From Bradyrhizobium vignae (lineage in GTDB: Bacteria > Pseudomonadota > Alphaproteobacteria > Rhizobiales > Xanthobacteraceae): DNA of 64,000 nt. Shown in pieces: positions 17,971 to 24,486 of this stretch. The position numbers and the translations under genes were made by a program. Each line of letters opens with the position of its first letter. Position 1 is the first letter of the stretch. The stretch is taken from NCBI RefSeq assembly GCF_004114425.1, contig NZ_RDQF01000006.1, positions 171,353 through 235,352 of the forward strand. Direction: 5' to 3'. Under the pieces are notes generated by a model. It was not told the DNA's origin. It ran no database searches and saw nothing but the letters and a program-made list of their open reading frames with translations.

Positions 17971-18843
17971 CTAAATCACGTCCGCCAGCGAGTGCCCGTG
18001 CAGCTCGATGTTGAGTCCCTGCATGCCCATGTCGTTGATCTCGCCGCCCATCGCTTTGAGGCTTTCCTCGCGGATCAGCGACATCAGCCCGCGGCGCAGC
18101 GCCAAAAATTCCGACGACATCATCATGGATTGCTGCCGCGGCCGCTCCAGCGGGATCGGAATCTCCGCCTTGATCGAGCCGGGCCGCGCGGTCATGCAGT
18201 AAACGCGGTCGGACAGGAAGATGGCTTCATCGATGTCGTGGGTGACGAACAGCACTGAGATCTTCAGCCGCTGCCACATGTTGGTGAGGATCTGCTGCAT
18301 GATGACGCGCGTCTGCGCGTCGAGCGCGCCGAACGGCTCGTCCAGCAGCAGCACCTTCGGTCCGGTCGCGAGCGCTCTTACGATGCCGACGCGCTGTTTC
18401 ATGCCGCCGGAGAGCCTTTCCGGATAGTGCTTCTCGAACGCCTCCAGCCCCGCCAGCCCGAGCAGGGTGCGCGCGGCGCGCTCGCGCTGGGAGCGCGGCA
18501 TGCCGCGCATCTTCAGGCCGAACTCGACATTCTCCCGCACCGTCTTCCAGGGAAACAGCGAATATTGCTGGAACACCATACCGCGCTCGGCGCTCGGGCC
18601 GTTCACGCGCTCGCCGTCGACGGTGACGGTGCCCGTCGTGGGTTTAAGGAAGCCGGCGACGGCGTTGAGCAGCGTCGATTTTCCGCAACCGGAGGGGCCG
18701 ACGATCGAGACGAACTCGCCGGGTTTCACATGGATTTGCGTATCGGTGACGGCCTGAACCGATCCCTCGATGGTCTCGTAGTCGAGGGAGAAGTTCTTGA
18801 CTTCGATATGGCCCTTCGACGTGTTCGCAGGCATCTCGCTCAT
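17971..18843 (-). CDS. NitT/TauT-type ABC transporter, ATP-binding subunit
   Basis: A 290-residue ATPase of the nitrate/taurine/sulfonate importer group. Walker A GPSGCGKST is at residues 49-57, then a Q-loop VFQQYSLFPWKTV, signature LSGGMKQRVGIVRAL, Walker B VLLLDEPFGALD and switch His in FVTHDIDEAIFLSDRV. ATG 18843 overlaps the permease stop by 4 bases (ATGA). The C-terminal tail (MGGEINDMGMQGLNIELHGHSLADVI) is longer than in SsuB/TauB. It is the last gene of the SBP-permease-ATPase operon. Confidence 0.9.
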   Translation of the reverse strand: MSEMPANTSKGHIEVKNFSLDYETIEGSVQAVTDTQIHVKPGEFVSIVGPSGCGKSTLLNAVAGFLKPTTGTVTVDGERVNGPSAERGMVFQQYSLFPWKTVRENVEFGLKMRGMPRSQRERAARTLLGLAGLEAFEKHYPERLSGGMKQRVGIVRALATGPKVLLLDEPFGALDAQTRVIMQQILTNMWQRLKISVLFVTHDIDEAIFLSDRVYCMTARPGSIKAEIPIPLERPRQQSMMMSSEFLALRRGLMSLIREESLKAMGGEINDMGMQGLNIELHGHSLADVI

Positions 18844-19742
18844 GTCGACCTCCACGGCATCACCAATTGTCCGGCGCCGCGGATCAACAGGCTAGAACCG
18901 AGGCCGAGCACGCCGATCGCGATCATGCCGAGCGCGATGTCGGCATACTGGACCAGCGAATAGGCCTCCCAGGTGAAATAGCCGATGCCGTACTGGCCCG
19001 AGATCATTTCGGCAGCGATCAGCGACACCCAGGCGACGCCCATGCCGACAGTGAGGCCGGTGAAGATGTGCGGCAGCGACGCCGGGAAATATACCTCGCG
19101 GAAGATCGAGCGCTCGCGCGCGCCGAGACATTGCGCCGCGCGGACCAGCACCGGATCGACCAGCGACATGCCGTGCAGCGTGTTGACCAGGATCGGGAAG
19201 AACGAGCCGAGGAAGGTGATGAAGACGATGCTTTGCTCGTTGGTCGGCCACAGCATGATCGCCATCGGCACCCAGGCGATCGCCGGGATCGGCCGCAGCA
19301 CCTCGGCGACCGGGAAGATCACCTCGTGCACCAGCTTGAACCGGCCCATGATCAGGCCGAGCGGCACCCCGATGATCGCCGCCAGCGAGAAACCGATGAA
19401 GATGCGCCGGCAGCTCAAGAGGATGTGCATCAGGAATTTTGGATCGTGCATCGCCTTGGTGAAGCTCGCATAGACCGCGAGCGGCGAAGGCACGTTGGTG
19501 AAACGCACGAAGAACACGACGCGGTAGGTCGTGAGCAGGTGCCAGACCAGCAGGAAGGCGAGCAGCGAAATCAGGCCGATCGCGGTCGCGCGCAGCCGGC
19601 TCTGGTTCAGCCGGTACCAGCGCAACGCGAGCGTGCCGAAGGAGGGCGGTGTTGCGGGCGGCGTGACGGCACGCACGGAGCCCGCCTCTGCAATGGCTGG
19701 CATGCTGTCCTCGGAATGTCTGAGGATGGCGGGATTGCTCAC
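18840..19742 (-). CDS. NitT/TauT-type ABC transporter, permease subunit
   Basis: A 300-residue inner-membrane permease with about six helices. The BPD_transp_1 EAA loop reads RAAQCLGARERSIFREVYFPASLPHIFTGL. Assigned from GTG 19742, which overlaps the binding-protein stop by 4 bases (GTGA); ATG 19703 in frame would remove 13 residues and is the alternative. The N-terminal about 50 residues are Pro/Ala-rich and cytoplasmic. It channels the unknown substrate delivered by the NosL-fused binding protein. Confidence 0.88.
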   Translation of the reverse strand: MSNPAILRHSEDSMPAIAEAGSVRAVTPPATPPSFGTLALRWYRLNQSRLRATAIGLISLLAFLLVWHLLTTYRVVFFVRFTNVPSPLAVYASFTKAMHDPKFLMHILLSCRRIFIGFSLAAIIGVPLGLIMGRFKLVHEVIFPVAEVLRPIPAIAWVPMAIMLWPTNEQSIVFITFLGSFFPILVNTLHGMSLVDPVLVRAAQCLGARERSIFREVYFPASLPHIFTGLTVGMGVAWVSLIAAEMISGQYGIGYFTWEAYSLVQYADIALGMIAIGVLGLGSSLLIRGAGQLVMPWRST

Positions 19743-21160
19743 GTCTTGCCTCCGCTGACCGCCGCCTTCACCGCTTCGTCGAAGCCGAGCACCTTGCCGC
19801 CGATTTTGACCGCATAGGCTTCGGCGTCCTTCTTCAGCAGGAACGGAGTGACGTCGCCATTGCCGACCGCGAAGAAGGCCTGGTCGGCGAACAGCTTGAT
19901 GCCGCGCGTGGTGTCGAAGACGTAGGCGACGTTGATCTTCTTGCCCTTGGCCTTGTAGTCGGCATAGGCACCCAGCGTGCAGGCGGCGGACGAGAACGGC
20001 AGGATGCCGGCGTCGTCCACCCAGACCTCGCCGGCCTTGCGCGGATCGGCGATCGGTTTCTTGCAGAAGGAATCTTCGCCGGAGATCTCGTAGTTCTTCG
20101 TGCTTGCAAGCTGCGCGTCGTAGTCGAGATTCATCTCGGCATAGGCCTTGCGGATGTAGCTGTCGTCGACCCACTTCTTCGGATCGAACTCCTTCATGCG
20201 GCCGAGGTTTTGCAGCACCTTCACATCGGCGGTGGCGGCATCGATCAGAGCCGGCTTGATCGTGGGATCGGTGGTCATGTTGCCGCTGGGGCCGAGGAAG
20301 ATGTAGACCACTTCCTTGCTGATGCCGGTCCATTCCTGGATTTTTTCCGCAGCCAGCTTGGGGTCGTCGCGCAGCCACTGGTCGGCGGCGATCAGCGCCT
20401 TGAAATAGGCAACGACGACCTCCGGATATTTTTCGGCGAAATCGGTGCGGACGACGATGCCGTGGAAGGTCGGCAAGTTCGTCTCGACGCCGTCGAAGAT
20501 CTTTCGCGCAAAGCCGCGGAACGGCAGCAACTCGGCAAAGGGGACGAAGTCGGCGTGGGCGTCGATCTTCTTTTCCTGGAGATTGGTCGAGCCGACCTCC
20601 GGGCTCTGGCTCACGAGCTGGAAGAAGTCGGATGCATAGCCGCGGTCCTGCATCGCCTTCAGCACCATGCCATGCGCGGCAGAGCCGAAGGGCACGCTGA
20701 CCAGCTTGCCCTTGAGGTCGGCAAGGTCGTAGTAGGGCGAGTCCTTGTGGACGACGAGGCCGTTGCCGGAGCCCTCGAGGCTGTAGGCCGCGACGCCGAC
20801 GAGGCGGCTCTTGCTCTCCGGATTGTTCTCGAAGGTGAAGCCGTTCACGATCAGCGGATAGTCGCCCATCATGCCGATCTGCAGCTTGTTCGCCATCATC
20901 GCGTTGGTGACCGGCGGCCCGGAGGTGAAGTTCTGCCACTCCAGCTCGAACTTGATGTTGGCGTATTTGCCGTCCCTCGGCAGATATTTTTCGAGCAGAT
21001 GCAACTGGCGGATGACGACGCCCGCGGTCACCGTGTTGGTCGTGGTGTCCTGCGTTCCAATGCCGAGCGTGACGGTCTCCGCCGATGCCGGCTGCGTGAC
21101 GAGTAGCGCCAGCGACGTCACCAGCATCGCGATCGAGAGCGTGGGAAGATGGCGGACCAT
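19739..21160 (-). CDS. NitT/TauT-type substrate-binding protein with C-terminal NosL-like domain
   Basis: A 473-residue periplasmic binding protein. A signal peptide ends near QPASA. The NitT/TauT (NMT1-like) fold follows (VTLGIGTQDTTTNTVTAGVVIRQLHLLEKYLPRD...; LQIGMMGDYPLI; VSVPFGSAAHG). It is about 110 residues longer than usual. The last about 118 residues (codons about 19742-20095) read like NosL, a copper-binding lipoprotein domain: INVAYVFDTTRGIKLFADQAFFAVGNGDVTPFLLKKDAEAYAVKIGGKVLGFDEA. Two cysteines lie in this part. ATG 21160 follows GAGGATGAGA; in-frame ATGs at 21166 and 21172 are alternatives. It heads the operon. Substrate unknown. Confidence 0.82.
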   Translation of the reverse strand: MVRHLPTLSIAMLVTSLALLVTQPASAETVTLGIGTQDTTTNTVTAGVVIRQLHLLEKYLPRDGKYANIKFELEWQNFTSGPPVTNAMMANKLQIGMMGDYPLIVNGFTFENNPESKSRLVGVAAYSLEGSGNGLVVHKDSPYYDLADLKGKLVSVPFGSAAHGMVLKAMQDRGYASDFFQLVSQSPEVGSTNLQEKKIDAHADFVPFAELLPFRGFARKIFDGVETNLPTFHGIVVRTDFAEKYPEVVVAYFKALIAADQWLRDDPKLAAEKIQEWTGISKEVVYIFLGPSGNMTTDPTIKPALIDAATADVKVLQNLGRMKEFDPKKWVDDSYIRKAYAEMNLDYDAQLASTKNYEISGEDSFCKKPIADPRKAGEVWVDDAGILPFSSAACTLGAYADYKAKGKKINVAYVFDTTRGIKLFADQAFFAVGNGDVTPFLLKKDAEAYAVKIGGKVLGFDEAVKAAVSGGKT

Positions 21161-21242
21161 TCTCATCCTCATTCGGTTGGATGTGCTGTGGTTGCCATGA
21201 TTGGGTGAGGGCGCAGGCAGAGCAAATCCGGAGTGACCGCGG

Positions 21243-21258
21243 TAGTCGATTAGTTGCC
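21243..21258 (-). promoter_or_regulatory. Shared motif GGCAACTAATCGACTA upstream of the ABC operon (site A)
   Basis: Read on the minus strand, 83 bases before the binding-protein start. The core CAACTAATCG also occurs at 26984 and, as CAACTAATTG, at 26912 and 27869, each time in front of a gene of the neighbouring redox locus. It is a candidate operator, perhaps for the adjacent Crp/Fnr regulator. Confidence 0.45.
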
Positions 21259-21343
21259 GGGAAAAGCCGATTGCATACTCCTTGGGCAATCCTGCACTAT
21301 AAAGCCGCTTGCCTGTGCACCGACCATCGTCGTCGCTGCCGCC

Positions 21344-22120
21344 TCAATCCGACGCCTGGCCGCGCATTTCCTCGAGAACGTCGGTCCGGCACACCACGAT
21401 CTGCGACCGCTTGGTCAGGACGATTCCCTTCTCCTGCATCCGCTTCAGGCTGATCGTGACCCATTGCCTGGTGGCGCCGACCATGTGGGCGATGTCGGCA
21501 TGGGTGAAGGCCGCCGCGATCACGGTGCCGTCGGCATCCTCGACGCCGTAGAGCTCGACGAGATGCAGCAAGAGATGCGCAAGGCGCTGCGTGATGGAGC
21601 GCGTTCCCAGCATCTGCGCCAGCGCCGAATAGCATTTGCCCTTGAAGGTGAGGCCTTCGATCAGGCCGATCGCGAGATTGGGGATCTCTGCGGCAAGGAT
21701 GCGCAGTTCCTTTCCGGGCAGGTGCACGACGCTGCAATTGCTGGACGCAACGCCGGACCATTGGTGCACGGTGCCCTCGAACACTTCGGGACCGCCGACG
21801 AAATTGCCGACATGCCAGTAGGCCAATGTGATCTCGCGCCCGAGCGGCGAGGTGTAGAACACGCGGATGCGGCCGCTCTCGATCAGCCAGATGCCGTCAT
21901 GCTTGCCGCCCTGGCTGAACAGTGTCTGGCCGCGGTTGAGCACTTTTCGCCGGCCCTGCTTCAGCACCAACTCCCGCTCGCGCGGCGAGAGCTTGTCCAT
22001 CAACGGTGGTGGACCGCCGATCCATTGCTGGTTCTCGGTGAGCAGCAGCGAGGAGCTGCCGGCAGACCGCATCGCGACTGGAACAGCTCCGCGAACCGCA
22101 TTCGCCGCCTGCAACATCAC
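21344..22120 (-). CDS. Crp/Fnr-family transcription regulator
   Basis: A 258-residue regulator. The cyclic-nucleotide-binding-like beta-roll is about residues 40-165 (LNRGQTLFSQGGKHDGIWLIESGRIRVFY...LAYWHVGNFVGGPEVFEG). The dimer helix and the C-terminal HTH follow (FTHADIAHMVGATRQWVTISLKRMQEKGIV). It lacks the N-terminal cysteine cluster of oxygen-sensing Fnr, and the cAMP-binding residues of Crp are not obvious, so the signal is unknown. It lies 183 bases upstream of the NitT/TauT operon in the same direction and probably controls it. The roughly 35 residues before the beta-roll could reflect a later true start. Confidence 0.87.
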   Translation of the reverse strand: MMLQAANAVRGAVPVAMRSAGSSSLLLTENQQWIGGPPPLMDKLSPRERELVLKQGRRKVLNRGQTLFSQGGKHDGIWLIESGRIRVFYTSPLGREITLAYWHVGNFVGGPEVFEGTVHQWSGVASSNCSVVHLPGKELRILAAEIPNLAIGLIEGLTFKGKCYSALAQMLGTRSITQRLAHLLLHLVELYGVEDADGTVIAAAFTHADIAHMVGATRQWVTISLKRMQEKGIVLTKRSQIVVCRTDVLEEMRGQASD

Positions 22121-22675
22121 CTTCCTCCGGAACGTTCAAATCGTTCTAAAGAGGAGCAATGTCCGTGCCAGATGGGGGCATACCGTGAGGGTGGCGGGAA
22201 GGGCCGCCGAACGCCCGCCGAACTCGCGATCGTGACAGCGCGCCGCACATCTAGAGCTTGCGTTCACGGTGGATACACGTCAGCATGTCGGGTGTCGAAC
22301 GCGATCCGTATTTCATTCGTTGGCCGGTCGTTTCTGATGAGGTTTTTTTGCTCTGAACCGAACGATTGGGAATGGCGCCGGGTCGGGCGCACATTTTGAT
22401 TGAAGCAGCCCTTCCTCGCGCGACGAGGATAGTCGTCAGATTGATACCGCCGCGGAGATGGACATGGCGGAACTTTCGATTTCAAGATCATCGTTACGAA
22501 GATCGCGCGTCGGCACGATCATTGAGAGGTCGTCTGCAGTTTCTCGGCTCCAAGCCACCGGACGAGCTGATGCTGGCGATTTTGGACGAATACGACGAAT
22601 ACCAAGAGCACGTTGAAAAGCTGCGGCCGAAGCAGAATTGAAGTTCAGTTTATTGCGAGGAAACGGAGGGAATTT
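22121..22675. other. AT-richer intergenic region before the patatin cassette
   Basis: About 555 bases between the divergent Crp/Fnr and patatin genes. By eye it is less GC-rich than its surroundings (for example tgaggtttttttgctctgaaccg near 22337-22359). It contains one weak open frame (22372-22641). The inverted sequence GAACGTTC lies next to the Crp/Fnr start (around 22131). It probably holds the promoter of the patatin cassette and may mark its left boundary. Confidence 0.5.
22372..22641 (+). CDS. Doubtful small ORF upstream of the patatin gene
   Basis: An 89-codon frame from ATG 22372 whose C-terminal third looks protein-like (FLGSKPPDELMLAILDEYDEYQEHVEKLRPKQN, an acidic amphipathic helix); the N-terminal part is Arg/Pro-rich and unconvincing. 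It ends 34 bases before the patatin start on the same strand. It may be a small cassette member, a decayed 3' end of another gene, or chance. Confidence 0.25.
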   Translation: MAPGRAHILIEAALPRATRIVVRLIPPRRWTWRNFRFQDHRYEDRASARSLRGRLQFLGSKPPDELMLAILDEYDEYQEHVEKLRPKQN

Positions 22676-23863
22676 ATGGCCAATTTAGTCGAAACTAAAT
22701 TGACGTCTGCCGGACCAAAACGAATCCTTGCCTGCGACGGCGGCGGCATTCTCGGGCTGATGAGCGTGGAGATTCTCGCCAAGCTCGAAAGAGACCTGCG
22801 ATCAGCGTCCGGCAACGACAAGCTCGTCCTCGCCGACTATTTCGATTTCGTCTGCGGCACGAGCACCGGTGCAATCATCGCGACCTGCATCTCACTCGGT
22901 ATGTCCACGGATAAGATCCGCCAGTTCTACGTGGGCAGCGGTGAGCTGATGTTCGAGAAGTCCAGCATTCTCAAGCGTGCGCAGTACGCTTACAACGACG
23001 AACCGTTGGCAAAGATGCTTCGCGAGACGATCAATAAAGAGCTTGGATACGGGGCCACTGACCAGCCTGCGGAGCTCGGCGACGCGAATCTGAAGACCCT
23101 CCTCATGGTCGTGATGCGCAATCACACGACAGATTCGCCCTGGCCGGTCAGTAACAATCCGCGCGCCCACTACAACGACCGCAGCCGTCCCGACTGCAAC
23201 CTCGGTTTACCGTTGTGGCAGCTCGTCCGTGCCAGCACAGCTGCGCCGACCTTCTTTCCCCCTGAGGTGGTGGTATTCGCGCAGGGGACAGCCAAGGAAT
23301 ACAGCTTCATCTTCGTCGACGGCGGCGTGACCACCTACAATAACCCGGCGTTTCTGGCCTTTCAGATGGCGACCGCACGAGCTTACCAGATGAACTGGGC
23401 CACCGGGCGCGACCAGCTCCTGATCGTGTCCGTCGGTACCGGCAATGCGCCACGCGAGCGGCCTGACTTGAAGGCAGGTGATCTTTGGCTGCTCGACCAC
23501 GCCCGCAACATTCCGTCCGCGCTGATGAATGCGGCCAGTGCCGGCTGGGACATGGCCTGTCGGACGGTCGGCGATTGCCGATATGGCGCGCCGATAGACC
23601 GCGAGTTCGGTCACGCGATGCATATCGACCCCAAAGATCCACTGCCTTCGACCATTCCATCCCAGTTCACCTATGTCAGGTATGATCCGGACGTCACCGC
23701 GACGGGGTTGGCGGATCTGGGTCTCGCCAAGATTTCGCCCGCCGATGTGCAGGTGATGGACTCGGTCAAGCACATCAATCAGATCGGCGACGTGGGAGCG
23801 GCTTACGCCGAAAAATACGTCCTTCCCTCTACGCATTTCCCGAATTTCCCACCTCCCCGTTAA
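22676..23863 (+). CDS. Patatin-like phospholipase (CapV-like candidate effector)
   Basis: A 395-residue patatin-family acyl hydrolase, predicted to cleave membrane phospholipids. The anion-hole motif DGGGILGL is at 21-28, the nucleophile elbow G61-T-S63-T-G65, and the dyad Asp215 in FVDGG, so the catalytic set is intact. The fold continues with TTYNNPAFLAFQMA and ends around residue 395 with no extra domain. There is no signal peptide, so it acts in the cytoplasm, as CBASS CapV lipases do. ATG 22676 has a GGAGGG ribosome site; the in-frame start at 22613 lacks one. It is followed 9 bases later by a SLOG-like gene whose ribosome site overlaps its stop, so the two are co-translated. Confidence 0.88.
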   Translation: MANLVETKLTSAGPKRILACDGGGILGLMSVEILAKLERDLRSASGNDKLVLADYFDFVCGTSTGAIIATCISLGMSTDKIRQFYVGSGELMFEKSSILKRAQYAYNDEPLAKMLRETINKELGYGATDQPAELGDANLKTLLMVVMRNHTTDSPWPVSNNPRAHYNDRSRPDCNLGLPLWQLVRASTAAPTFFPPEVVVFAQGTAKEYSFIFVDGGVTTYNNPAFLAFQMATARAYQMNWATGRDQLLIVSVGTGNAPRERPDLKAGDLWLLDHARNIPSALMNAASAGWDMACRTVGDCRYGAPIDREFGHAMHIDPKDPLPSTIPSQFTYVRYDPDVTATGLADLGLAKISPADVQVMDSVKHINQIGDVGAAYAEKYVLPSTHFPNFPPPR

Positions 23864-23872
23864 GGAGCAGTG

Positions 23873-24439
23873 ATGCCGCAGGACCAACAGCAGAAGGCCG
23901 TTATCGCCCTGGCGGGCCGCCGCATCGACGCACCGGACGCGGAAGCGAAGCGCTTTCCGCTGGGCGCCGTGCCGTTGGTCCGCCAGCGGCTTGCCGATGT
24001 CTTTAGGCAGGAGCAGGCTGAGGCTTTGGTCTGCTCGGCCGCATGCGGGGCCGATCTCATTGCGCTCGAGGAGGCCGGACGCATGGGTATTCGGCGCCGG
24101 ATCGTGCTGCCATTCGCGCCAGCCCGGTTCCGCGAGACGTCGGTAACCGATCGCCCGGGCGACTGGGGCGGACTATTCGATCGTGTGATGGGCGAGGTGG
24201 GGCAGGCGGGCGACGTCGTCGTGCTCGATGCCGGAGACGGTGACGCGGCCTACGCCGCGGCCAATGATGCGATCGTGAGGGAAGCGCTCGCGCTGTGCCG
24301 TGCCGAGACGCCGCCATGCCGGCCCGTTGCGGTCATCGTCAACGAAGGCAGCTCCCGCGGCGCGGGCGATGCCACCGAGCAGTTTCGCGTCCTCGGACTG
24401 GCGGCGGGATTTGTGGAGCGGCCGGTCAGGACGAACTGA
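23873..24439 (+). CDS. SLOG/DprA-like nucleotide-binding protein
   Basis: A 188-residue protein made of one Rossmann-like domain. Motifs in order are AGRRID (14-19), RFP (27-29), LVCSAACGADLIALEEAGRMG (52-72), LPFAPARF (79-86), and later DVVVLDAG and a C-terminal strand VAVIVNEG. The G-A-D-L-I-A-x-E pattern and the order of strands suit the SLOG (LOG/DprA-related) superfamily, which binds nucleotides or nucleotide-derived signals in conflict systems. The same motifs recur at the C-terminus of the next protein. ATG 23873 is preferred over the overlapping GTG 23870 by spacing from AAGGAG. It is the middle gene of the cassette. Family assignment is by motif reading only. Confidence 0.7.
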   Translation: MPQDQQQKAVIALAGRRIDAPDAEAKRFPLGAVPLVRQRLADVFRQEQAEALVCSAACGADLIALEEAGRMGIRRRIVLPFAPARFRETSVTDRPGDWGGLFDRVMGEVGQAGDVVVLDAGDGDAAYAAANDAIVREALALCRAETPPCRPVAVIVNEGSSRGAGDATEQFRVLGLAAGFVERPVRTN

Positions 24440-24486
24440 GATTTACATCATCCGGCCTGGACCAAGGCCGGCACGGGGGGGGGAGC

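Noticed and set aside
22676..23863. Classifying the patatin gene as a CBASS operon
   Set aside because: No CD-NTase, SAVED/CARF sensor, Cap2/Cap3 or TRIP13/HORMA gene is adjacent; only the effector type matches.
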